From assembly GCA_045106335.1 (NCBI GenBank), contig JBGCEM010000056.1, forward strand, positions 1 through 57,129: 57,129 nt of DNA, in the 5' to 3' direction. Of the stretch, positions 7,478 to 14,249 are shown one piece after another. A program made the position numbers and the translations under genes. Numbering within the stretch: the first letter of the stretch is position 1; each line of letters opens with the position of its first letter. Under the pieces are notes generated by a model. That model made no database searches. It was not told the DNA's origin and saw nothing but the letters and a program-made list of their open reading frames with translations. Origin of the DNA: Aliishimia sp045106335 (GTDB lineage: Bacteria > Pseudomonadota > Alphaproteobacteria > Rhodobacterales > Rhodobacteraceae).

Positions 7478-9076
7478 ATGACACATGGACGGGTGAACCC
7501 CAAATTCCAGCTTGAAGATCAAGGCATTCGTGGATTGGGCGACGTCTATTACAACCTGATGGAACCCTCGCTGATTGAAGCTGCGTTGAAGCGTGGGGAA
7601 GGCGAATTGGGCCAAGGCGGCACATTCCTGGTGTCTACTGGAAAATTTACAGGTCGGTCGCCGTCGGACAAACATGTTGTAAAGACCGCAAGCGTAGAGG
7701 ACACGATTTGGTGGGACTCAAACGCTGCGATGAGCGAAGCGGGTTTTGATCAGCTTTACGCCGATATGTTGGCACATATGCAAGGCAAAGAATATTTTGT
7801 ACAAGACCTTGTCGGCGGTGCTGATCGTGCACACGCCATCAATGTGCGCATGGTTACAGAGCTTGCCTGGCACGGGCTGTTCATTCGCCACATGTTACGT
7901 CGCCCAGATCAAGACGAGATTGATGAATTCATTGCTGATTTCACAGTGATCAACTGCCCAAGTTTCATGGCTGATCCAGCGAAACATGATTGTCGGTCCG
8001 AAACAGTGATCGCGCTTAACTTTGATCGGAAAATGATCCTGATCGGCGGCACAGAATACGCAGGTGAAAACAAAAAATCCGTATTCACTTTGCTCAACTA
8101 CCTGCTGCCGGAAAAGGGCATTATGCCGATGCACTGCTCGGCCAATCACGCAACGGGCAACCCTGTGGACACAGCGATCTTCTTTGGTCTTTCTGGCACA
8201 GGAAAAACCACGCTGTCGGCTGATCCCGAGCGAACTTTGATCGGCGATGATGAACACGGCTGGTCAGATCGCGGGACGTTCAACTTTGAGGGCGGCTGCT
8301 ACGCTAAAACCATCAATCTGAACGCTGAAGCCGAGCCCGAGATTTATGCGACGACATCTAAGTTCGGCACCGTCATCGAAAACATGGTCTATGACGCGGA
8401 AACCAAAGAGCTTGATTTCGAAGATGATAGCCTAACAGCCAATATGCGTTGCGCCTACCCGTTGCATTATATTGGTAACGCGTCGCATTCCGCCTTGGGC
8501 GGGCACCCCAAGAATATCATCATGCTGACTTGCGACGCTTTTGGCGTGCTGCCTCCGATCGCACGCCTGTCGCCTGCGCAAGCGATGTACCACTTCTTGT
8601 CTGGATTTACAGCTAAAGTCGCAGGCACAGAACGCGGTGTGACAGAACCTCAGCCAACGTTTTCGACGTGTTTCGGCGCGCCCTTCATGCCCCGTCGCCC
8701 GGAAGTTTATGGAAACTTGCTGCGGGAAAAAATCGCGCAACATGGCGCAACGTGTTGGTTGGTCAACACAGGCTGGACTGGCGGAGCTTACGGCACAGGA
8801 TCGCGCATGCCGATTAAAGCGACACGCGCTTTGTTGACGGCTGCCCTTGACGGGACTTTGGCCAATGTCGATTTCCGGAAAGACCCAAATTTTGGATTTG
8901 AAGTCCCCGTATCGGTTCCGGGTGTCCCCGACATTTTACTGGATCCTCGCCGGACATGGGACAATGGCGAAGCCTATGATCGGCAAGCCGAAAAACTGGT
9001 GGATATGTTTTCAGACAACTTCGAACAGTACCTGCCATATATTGATGAAGATGTGAAAGACGCGTCAATCGGCTAA
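7478..9076 (+). CDS. pckA: Phosphoenolpyruvate carboxykinase (ATP)
   Basis: The 532-residue enzyme converts oxaloacetate and ATP to phosphoenolpyruvate and CO2, the entry step of gluconeogenesis. The substrate loop is FTGRSPSDKH near residue 53. The kinase-1a P-loop is GLSGTGKTT from residue 237, and the kinase-2 metal site is LIGDDEHGW about 16 residues later. The length matches bacterial ATP-dependent enzymes (525-540). A clear AGGAG site precedes the ATG. Its upstream neighbour chvI is divergent and its downstream neighbour is a long non-coding gap, so it is monocistronic. Confidence 0.97.
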   Translation: MTHGRVNPKFQLEDQGIRGLGDVYYNLMEPSLIEAALKRGEGELGQGGTFLVSTGKFTGRSPSDKHVVKTASVEDTIWWDSNAAMSEAGFDQLYADMLAHMQGKEYFVQDLVGGADRAHAINVRMVTELAWHGLFIRHMLRRPDQDEIDEFIADFTVINCPSFMADPAKHDCRSETVIALNFDRKMILIGGTEYAGENKKSVFTLLNYLLPEKGIMPMHCSANHATGNPVDTAIFFGLSGTGKTTLSADPERTLIGDDEHGWSDRGTFNFEGGCYAKTINLNAEAEPEIYATTSKFGTVIENMVYDAETKELDFEDDSLTANMRCAYPLHYIGNASHSALGGHPKNIIMLTCDAFGVLPPIARLSPAQAMYHFLSGFTAKVAGTERGVTEPQPTFSTCFGAPFMPRRPEVYGNLLREKIAQHGATCWLVNTGWTGGAYGTGSRMPIKATRALLTAALDGTLANVDFRKDPNFGFEVPVSVPGVPDILLDPRRTWDNGEAYDRQAEKLVDMFSDNFEQYLPYIDEDVKDASIG

Positions 9077-9160
9077 TCAACGCTGCGAAGCCCTGTTGCA
9101 CCGTGATATCCAGACTGCGTAACGGTCTTGGTCCGATGGCAGCGCATATCAGGCCTTAGG

Positions 9161-9184
9161 GGCGCTTGGTTTAAACCTGGCGCC
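9161..9184. terminator. Nested dyad after pckA, possible terminator
   Basis: Arms GGCGC and GCGCC enclose the perfect palindrome GGTTTAAACC, with two unpaired bases on each side. It lies 85 bases after the pckA stop codon. There is no T tract, so termination is only a suggestion; an operator is possible. Confidence 0.35.
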
Positions 9185-9191
9185 TCATACT

Positions 9192-9233
9192 CACAAACGC
9201 CTCGAAAATGCACAGTGTGGCAGGGCATTTGTG
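9192..9233. repeat. Inverted-repeat unit, copy 1
   Basis: Arms CACAAACGCC (9192-9201) and GGCATTTGTG (9224-9233) pair at nine of ten positions. The loop contains TCGAAAA and TGTGGCAGG, both shared with copy 2 at 9494-9556. Confidence 0.55.
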
Positions 9234-9493
9234 ATACAAGTTTTAGGCAACGTACTTTTTCGCGTTTCTGATTTAACTTGAGGCATATGGTATCTCCTAA
9301 CGCCAGGACTCGGCGGCAGCTGCGACAGTTTGATAAACTTGTCGCCACAACATGAGACACCGTGGTCAAAGCATCCGCGTCGTTCGCGTAGTCAGGGCGC
9401 GCTCTGTCTAAAGCAGTTCCCGACCAATCTGAATCGCCCAATGCTGCATGAAATCAGATATTTCAAGGCGTTAAAGCACCTTGCTTTTTCATT

Positions 9494-9556
9494 GAACCAC
9501 CTTGCACCGCCAATGTTTCGAAAACACCGTAGGTGTGGCAGGACATTGGTGGTTCA
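9494..9556. repeat. Inverted-repeat unit, copy 2
   Basis: Outer arms GAACCACC (9494-9501) and GGTGGTTC (9549-9556) are perfect. Overlapping arms CCGCCAATGT (9507-9516) and ACATTGGTGG (9544-9553) pair at nine of ten. An inner hairpin is formed by ACACC and GGTGT around GTA at 9524-9536. The core TCGAAAA and TGTGGCAGG is shared with copy 1. Confidence 0.55.
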
Positions 9557-9638
9557 GGTTCAAGGCGAGGCGCTCTAGGTGATTTTAGATGCCTCAAGCC
9601 ACCGCTTTAACACGCGCTTCCGCGTTCAGATTTCGACC

Positions 9639-10355
9639 TTATGCTGCCAACGCTTCGATATCGCTTTGAGGCATATCAAGCACGAACCGCATGTCTTCCA
9701 GGCTCATGTACACCATCATGCCTTCCAAAGGGTCCGGCTTGTCCTGCAAGTACCAATTGAGCGCAAAAGGTTCAACATGCATGTACCCTTGTCGCGACAC
9801 GAACCCTTTATTGGCAACCTGTTTTGGCATGAAACCAATCATGTAATCCGGAGCCCACTTACGAATCGCGGTTAAGAACGCGAACCGCCCTAGGATACTG
9901 GACATACCACTTCCGCGAAATTGACCCGACCTGCCACCCATCCAAACCTCACCATGATATACGACTTGGCCTGCAATATTTTTTGCCCCCGGTCCCGCGC
10001 GGTATTTTGAGCGTTCCATGTCCAAAGGAAGCCCAGACGGCGGGAAATCGCGAAAATAGCGACGCAGGTACTTACCAAGGTTCTGTCCTTGTAGGTCCAA
10101 TAAGCGCAAGGCTTGGGTATGCATGATGACCCCGTCGGCATCGCGACCGACAACCCAGACACCATTATAGGTATCCAAGTGATGAATTTCTGGATCGAAG
10201 GGTGCCCCGATCGTGTGATCTGATCGCCCTTCTGCCAATAAGGCCCGGTAGGTTGCAAAATCCGAACCCAATTCCAATGTCACGCCATACTTATCTAAAA
10301 CACCCTGACAAGATGCCTCAAACCGGTCTTCGCCCGTCAGTCCATGAAACGCCAT
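9639..10355 (-). CDS. GNAT-like acyltransferase of unknown substrate
   Basis: I do not recognise a named family. The protein has 238 residues from the ATG at 10355, which has a very strong AGGAGG site five bases upstream; a longer in-frame start at 10376 lacks one. The stretch GGRSGQFRGSGMSSILGRF contains QFRGSG, matching the Q/R-x-x-G-x-G acetyl-CoA loop of GNAT acetyltransferases, followed by a long helix. Strand-rich segments with GVWVVGRDADGVIMHTQALR precede it. There is no signal peptide or membrane segment. It lies 90 bases downstream of a LysR-HTH gene on the same strand, and the two probably form a unit. A role in modifying a small molecule or protein is inference only. Confidence 0.6.
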   Translation of the reverse strand: MAFHGLTGEDRFEASCQGVLDKYGVTLELGSDFATYRALLAEGRSDHTIGAPFDPEIHHLDTYNGVWVVGRDADGVIMHTQALRLLDLQGQNLGKYLRRYFRDFPPSGLPLDMERSKYRAGPGAKNIAGQVVYHGEVWMGGRSGQFRGSGMSSILGRFAFLTAIRKWAPDYMIGFMPKQVANKGFVSRQGYMHVEPFALNWYLQDKPDPLEGMMVYMSLEDMRFVLDMPQSDIEALAA

Positions 10356-10445
10356 AGGCCCCTCCTGCTCTCGCATTCAGGGCTATCATAACGCATATTC
10401 TGGGTTCCGCTGCAACAATTGCGCAGATTGAGCAAAAATATCTGG

Positions 10446-11327
10446 CTACATCAGCAGGTCCTCGGGCATTTGGCGCAGCATTTCATCGCTTACCCCGAGT
10501 ATTTCCACATCATATGTTCGCCTCACGGTCGAAAGCAAAGCAAAGCTATCATCGGGAAATTTGCCGGCCAAAAGCAGCCTTTCGTAACAAATAGGGACCG
10601 GATCACCGTCTGGAATCCGTGGGATTTGTGTAAAAGTATGGTCCAAACGAACACCTTGATTCGTCTCAACTTCGATATGGGCCTGCCCGACCAAGCGCGC
10701 AAAACCTTCTCCGCCGGGCATTTTTCCCAACGGACGTCCGATGCTGGATCGGGCATCTGCCCAGCCAAACCAGGACACATAAGAACTTTTTTCGCCCAGT
10801 TCGACACACAGCCATTTTTCGCCAGAACGTCTGTATACCATCAGATCTTGGCGCACAGGCCGCATGGCGGGGTGTTCAAGATACCCGCCACTATCGACCC
10901 AAGCCCGCATAACATTGCGAATCAAATCGCTTGAGGATTCGAATACGGCACTGATCGGTTGCTGCTGTTGATAGAAATTCCACGCCGAATCTGAGGCCTG
11001 ACAGAGGTATTGCAGCCCATTAATCAGCTGCGTTGTTCCTTTAATCCACCCCTCAGAGCGCGCAAGCAGGTCCTGCGCTTCGGGCAACACGGTTAATCCA
11101 AGCGCAGTGAGTTCATACTGACGCTCGGAAACGTCGAACAAGGCACCGCCCTTCAGGTCTTCAAGTTGCGAAATATGGCGCCGAACAGTCTGACGGGTAC
11201 TTCCAAGTTCGCGCACCGCCTGGCTCAGGTTCAACGTTGCCGCCAAAGCCGAAAATGACCTAAGCATCTCAAACAAAAGAGAGAAATGCTTTAAATTCGG
11301 TTCAATCTGCGGCGCAGAACCATCCAA
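10446..11327 (-). CDS. LysR-type HTH protein with atypical C-terminal domain
   Basis: The 293-residue protein starts with a winged helix-turn-helix of LysR type: FSALAATLNLSQAVRELGST, then RQTVRRHISQLEDLKGGALF and a wing, near residues 25-75. The rest does not show the usual LysR effector-binding pattern; instead it has YLEHPAMRPVRQDLMVYRR and WLCVELGEKSSYVSWFGWAD, unlike a periplasmic-binding-protein fold to my eye. The start codon is TTG at 11327 with GAGGAG seven bases upstream; no in-frame ATG lies near. It is divergent from the XRE gene and upstream of the GNAT-like gene, which it may control. Family call for the HTH is good; the function of the remainder is unknown. Confidence 0.65.
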   Translation of the reverse strand: MDGSAPQIEPNLKHFSLLFEMLRSFSALAATLNLSQAVRELGSTRQTVRRHISQLEDLKGGALFDVSERQYELTALGLTVLPEAQDLLARSEGWIKGTTQLINGLQYLCQASDSAWNFYQQQQPISAVFESSSDLIRNVMRAWVDSGGYLEHPAMRPVRQDLMVYRRSGEKWLCVELGEKSSYVSWFGWADARSSIGRPLGKMPGGEGFARLVGQAHIEVETNQGVRLDHTFTQIPRIPDGDPVPICYERLLLAGKFPDDSFALLSTVRRTYDVEILGVSDEMLRQMPEDLLM

Positions 11328-11358
11328 AATATCGCTCCTCTAGGGGCCATGGTAAATT

Positions 11359-11380
11359 AATCATCCATCAATGGATTATT
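11359..11380. promoter_or_regulatory. Inverted repeat in divergent promoter region
   Basis: AATCATCCAT and ATGGATTATT are separated by two bases and pair at nine of ten positions. The site lies 32 bases upstream of the LysR-HTH start codon in an AT-rich gap, where an autoregulatory operator would be expected. Confidence 0.4.
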
Positions 11381-11453
11381 TATCATACATAAACGGGTCG
11401 TTCGTCAACCGGGTATGATCTATTTATGGTTGAAAAAAGGTGAAACTTAATAT

Positions 11454-11470
11454 GTTGAAAGACATTCAAC
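11454..11470. promoter_or_regulatory. Palindromic candidate operator upstream of the XRE gene
   Basis: GTTGAA and TTCAAC form a perfect 6-base palindrome around AGACA. It ends 42 bases before the XRE start codon, a position and size typical of sites bound by XRE repressors controlling their own promoter. Confidence 0.4.
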
Positions 11471-11512
11471 TTTTACGGAAGTTGGCGGTAGTTCAACCAG
11501 AGGTACCTTGTT

Positions 11513-11875
11513 ATGTCGCATCCCGTTGATGTTCACGTGGGCAAAAAAATTAAGCAAATGCGGGCCTTGCGCCGGCTTTCACAAACAGATGTCGCCCAGC
11601 ATTTGAATCTATCTTTTCAACAAATTCAAAAATACGAAATTGGTTCTAACCGCGTTGCAGCAAGCCGCCTCTATGAACTGTCTAAAATCTTTGAAGTCCC
11701 AACGTCTTATTTCTTCGACGGATTGCCAGATGATGACGCAACCGCAGTCAACAAAGACTTAAACTTCCAAATCCTAGACGCTGTTTCGTCAATCAAAGAC
11801 GACGCGGTCAAGTCACGTATCATTTCATTTATAAACGATATCGCCGGAACGACCACGAACAGTAAAGCGTCGTGA
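11513..11875 (+). CDS. XRE family transcriptional regulator
   Basis: A 120-residue cytoplasmic DNA-binding protein. The HTH_3 domain covers residues 8-65: VGKKIKQMRALRRLSQTDVA followed by LNLSFQQIQKYEIGSNRVAA, with the second helix pair as recognition helix, then LYELSKIFEVPTSYFFDGLP. The remaining 50 residues are polar and may dimerise. Such single-domain XRE proteins are common in Roseobacter chromosomes and often repress themselves; a GTTGAA/TTCAAC palindrome lies upstream. The ATG has a GAGG site. Target genes are unknown. Confidence 0.88.
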   Translation: MSHPVDVHVGKKIKQMRALRRLSQTDVAQHLNLSFQQIQKYEIGSNRVAASRLYELSKIFEVPTSYFFDGLPDDDATAVNKDLNFQILDAVSSIKDDAVKSRIISFINDIAGTTTNSKAS

Positions 11876-11889
11876 GTAATTCGTTGTTC

Positions 11890-11946
11890 CGCGTTTCTAG
11901 TTTAAGCTGACGCATCTAACTTAACGCCTTAAAATATTTGATTTCA
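11890..11946. repeat. Dispersed repeat, copy matching 9449-9474 and 9261-9286
   Basis: Positions 11921-11946 match the reverse complement of 9449-9474 at 24 of 26 bases. The preceding bases 11890-11914 resemble 9261-9286 (shared CGCGTTTCT, TTTAA and GCAT). In the RC of the first locus the two blocks are about 110 bases apart, so this copy looks internally shortened. Confidence 0.55.
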
Positions 11947-11987
11947 CGGCGTGTTGGGCGCTTTGGATCAACCTTAAGCAACCTGAA

Positions 11988-12038
11988 ATCCGCGCCAATC
12001 GTCATAGTGCCCTAGGCAAGCTGACCAATGGCGCGGAT
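11988..12038. repeat. Perfect 10-base inverted repeat
   Basis: ATCCGCGCCA at 11988-11997 is the exact reverse complement of TGGCGCGGAT at 12029-12038, with a 31-base loop that includes CCTAGG. Confidence 0.6.
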
Positions 12039-12042
12039 CTAC

Positions 12043-12140
12043 AGTGTGTCGCGTTCAATTGAATTCATTGCGTTTCAAAACACGCGCTTAAACGCATGCG
12101 AGAGGCAGCTTGTTTTGAATGCGACTAAACGCGACACGCT
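12043..12140. repeat. Long stem-forming inverted repeat
   Basis: The arms at 12043-12055 and 12128-12140 contain GTGTCGCGTT and AACGCGACAC and pair at 12 of 13 positions. Inside them, TTTCAAAACA and TGTTTTGAAT add a further partial stem. The arms resemble the ends of small palindromic elements seen in Roseobacter intergenic DNA. Confidence 0.5.
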
Positions 12141-12150
12141 CTAAACAGCT

Positions 12151-12210
12151 GGTGAGGCCCAGTCCTGCTCACCGTACAAAGGCCAGCAAAACTTGGGCCT
12201 TTACCTTTTT
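12151..12210 (+). terminator. Terminator-like double hairpin with alternative pairing
   Basis: A first hairpin is GGTGAG (12151-12156) with CTCACC (12168-12173). A second is AAAGGCC (12178-12184) with GGCCTTT (12196-12202), followed by ACCTTTTT. AGGCCCA (12155-12161) could instead pair with TGGGCCT (12194-12200), which would break both hairpins. This is a classic terminator/antiterminator geometry, though it may simply end an upstream transcript. Confidence 0.5.
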
Positions 12211-12355
12211 CACATAGCACCAAAAGTCTGGCACATGCATTCGTCACCTGCATGGCCGGCTATATCATGCGCTGCGACCTCATGTTAAAATGCTGCAATG
12301 CAAAAAATTCTGGACGAAATAATAAATCAAACCAGATATGTTTGGCGCAAATAAG

Positions 12356-12372
12356 TTGCGCTGCAGCTGCAA
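12356..12372. promoter_or_regulatory. Palindrome centred on CTGCAG upstream of mcd
   Basis: TTGC and GCAA flank a CTGCAG centre with one- to two-base imperfections, 41 bases before the mcd start. TGCA-rich palindromes are bound by regulators of carbon storage such as PhaR; binding here is only a guess. Confidence 0.25.
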
Positions 12373-12412
12373 ACAGAATAAGTCAAGAACAACAATTTCA
12401 GGAGTACGCATA

Positions 12413-14101
12413 ATGGCGCATGACGGCCAAGACTTAACGATGCAACAGAGTGTAATGGTGCCGGACTTGCTTGCCACCACCGCTGCCGCACTTACACCTG
12501 TGAACGAAATAACCCAGATTGCGAAGGCGCGCGTATCCGCTTTGGTCAGCCGGGACGGGCGCGTCGCTTCTGACTTGGTCGAATCCAATCAAACAGCCGC
12601 CCATGGTCTGGCCTGGCTCGCGACATATCGCGAAAGCCTTTTGCAAATGCAGAAATGGGCAGAAAAACTATCTGCCGACGATAAATTTGGTGAATTGGAG
12701 CAGCTGATCCACCAGATCGCCTTCGGGGAATATCTCTGGCAGATCTATGGCGGCATTCAAATGAACCAGGGCGAAATCGTGCGCTTGCAAGACTTGGGAG
12801 TCGGTCAAGAGGATCAGCGCGCCCTGATGCACCCTGCTGTGATGCAACTGACCCAAACAGGCAACACACAGGCGGCCCGCATGCGCCTTGTTGAGCTGAT
12901 GCAAGAGCAAGCAGCCAATATTACTGTTGGTGCTTCTGGGTTGGAAGACGAACTGGAAATGATCCGCGAACAGTTCCGCCGCTATGCGATCGACAAGATT
13001 GAGCCCGTCGCCCATGAATGGCACCTGAAAGACGAGCTGATCCCAATGGAAATCATCGAAGAACTGGCGGAAATGGGTGTCTTCGGCCTGACAATCCCAG
13101 AAGAATATGGCGGTTTGGGCCTATCCAAAGCCTCTATGTGTGTGGTGTCGGAAGAGCTGTCACGCGGTTATATCGGGGTCGGCTCTTTGGGTACGCGTTC
13201 GGAAATCGCCGCCGAATTGATCATCGCGGGCGGCACGGAAGCGCAAAAGCAGAAATGGCTGCCGCAGCTGGCAAGTGCTGAAACCCTGCCCACTGCTGTG
13301 TTCACTGAACCAAATACTGGCTCGGATCTGGGTGCGCTGCGCACCCGCGCCGTGAAGGACGCGCAAGGTGATTATACGATCACTGGCAACAAAACTTGGA
13401 TCACCCACGCCGCGCGCACACAGGTTATGACCCTGCTGGCCCGCACAAATCCCGACAGCACTGACTATAAGGGCCTGTCCATGTTTTTGGCGGAAAAAAC
13501 ACCCGGCACGGACGACGCTCCTTTCCCCACCGACGGCATGACGGGCGGCGAAATCGAAGTCCTGGGCTATCGCGGAATGAAAGAATACGAACTCGCCTTC
13601 GACAATTTCCACGTCAAAGGCGAAAACTTGTTGGGCGGCGAAGAGGGCAAAGGCTTTAAACAGCTGATGGAGACCTTCGAATCAGCGCGCATCCAAACTG
13701 CCGCCCGTGCCATTGGGGTTGCGCAATCGGCGCTAGATATCTCAATGCAATACGCAGAGGACCGAAAACAATTCGGAAAATCGCTGATTAACTTCCCCCG
13801 GGTCGCAAGCAAATTGGCGATGATGGCTGTCGAGATCATGGTCGCGCGTCAATTGACCTATTTTTCCGCCGAGGAAAAAGACGAAGGGCGGCGTTGCGAC
13901 CTGGAAGCTGGAATGGCGAAATTATTGGGCGCGCGCGTGGCTTGGGCCTGTGCTGACAATGGGTTGCAAATCCATGGCGGCAACGGATTTGCGCTAGAAT
14001 ACAAAATCTCGCGCGTGTTGTGCGATGCGCGGATCCTTAACATTTTTGAGGGCGCCGCAGAAATCCAAGCACAGGTCATCGCACGTCGTCTGCTTGCCTG
14101 A
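12413..14101 (+). CDS. mcd: (2S)-methylsuccinyl-CoA dehydrogenase
   Basis: The 562-residue flavoprotein oxidises (2S)-methylsuccinyl-CoA to mesaconyl-CoA in the ethylmalonyl-CoA pathway, which lets Rhodobacteraceae assimilate acetyl-CoA. It is an acyl-CoA dehydrogenase with the roughly 160-residue N-terminal extension that marks Mcd (AAHGLAWLATYRESL, then FGEYLWQIYGGIQMNQGE). The dehydrogenase core has FGLTIPEEYGGLGLS, TEPNTGSDLG, QIHGGNGFALEYKISR, and the catalytic glutamate in NIFEGAAEIQAQVIARRLL. The ATG at 12413 follows CAGGAG; an in-frame ATG at 12338 has no ribosome site. It is transcribed alone after a long structured leader region and ends in a strong terminator. Another long acyl-CoA dehydrogenase (such as DmdC) is less likely. 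Confidence 0.82.
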   Translation: MAHDGQDLTMQQSVMVPDLLATTAAALTPVNEITQIAKARVSALVSRDGRVASDLVESNQTAAHGLAWLATYRESLLQMQKWAEKLSADDKFGELEQLIHQIAFGEYLWQIYGGIQMNQGEIVRLQDLGVGQEDQRALMHPAVMQLTQTGNTQAARMRLVELMQEQAANITVGASGLEDELEMIREQFRRYAIDKIEPVAHEWHLKDELIPMEIIEELAEMGVFGLTIPEEYGGLGLSKASMCVVSEELSRGYIGVGSLGTRSEIAAELIIAGGTEAQKQKWLPQLASAETLPTAVFTEPNTGSDLGALRTRAVKDAQGDYTITGNKTWITHAARTQVMTLLARTNPDSTDYKGLSMFLAEKTPGTDDAPFPTDGMTGGEIEVLGYRGMKEYELAFDNFHVKGENLLGGEEGKGFKQLMETFESARIQTAARAIGVAQSALDISMQYAEDRKQFGKSLINFPRVASKLAMMAVEIMVARQLTYFSAEEKDEGRRCDLEAGMAKLLGARVAWACADNGLQIHGGNGFALEYKISRVLCDARILNIFEGAAEIQAQVIARRLLA

Positions 14102-14121
14102 CACACCTTCTGAAGTATCTA

Positions 14122-14156
14122 AACCCCGTCTTGTACATAGAAAGGCGGGGTTTTTT
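14122..14156 (+). terminator. Rho-independent terminator after mcd
   Basis: AACCCCGTCTT pairs with AAGGCGGGGTT around a short loop, followed by a run of T. It lies 21 bases after the mcd stop. Confidence 0.88.
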
Positions 14157-14249
14157 GCGCCGCGTGCGCACCAGGTGCGCGTCCTAATGCCGACATAGAA
14201 ATGCCCGACGCCCACTTGACGCTGCACGCACATCGGGCAAGCTATCGGT

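Larger units (their letters stand above)
9077..9638. repeat. Repeat-rich intergenic region after pckA
   Basis: No credible gene is present in these 562 bases. There is a nested dyad at 9161-9184 (GGCGC arms enclosing GGTTTAAACC). Two related hairpin units at 9192-9233 and 9494-9556 share TCGAAAA and TGTGGCAGG followed by a CATT core. A 26-base segment at 9449-9474 matches the reverse strand of 11921-11946 at 24 positions. The segment CGCGTTTCTGATTTAACTTG plus AGGCAT at 9261-9286 recurs, diverged, in inverted form around 9587-9617. Together this looks like a decayed MITE-like element of roughly 360 bases with 25-base ends, but no transposase or target duplication was identified. Confidence 0.55.
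11876..12412. other. Long structured intergenic region upstream of mcd
   Basis: These 537 bases hold no convincing gene. In order they contain a diverged dispersed repeat (11890-11946), a perfect 10-base inverted repeat (11988-11997 with 12029-12038), a long stem with arms at 12043-12055 and 12128-12140 pairing at 12 of 13, a 6-base hairpin (12151-12173), a hairpin followed by a T-rich run (12178-12210), and about 200 bases that should contain the mcd promoter and leader. The density of strong dyads suggests either a structured RNA or a palindromic mobile element. See the separate entries. Confidence 0.6.

Noticed and set aside
9073..9441. 122-residue frame on the minus strand after pckA
   Set aside because: It overlaps the pckA end, crosses several inverted repeats, has no ribosome site and encodes a Cys/Arg-rich sequence without a recognisable domain.
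12338..12412. Upstream in-frame extension of mcd
   Set aside because: No ribosome site at 12338; CAGGAG precedes the ATG at 12413, where family proteins begin.
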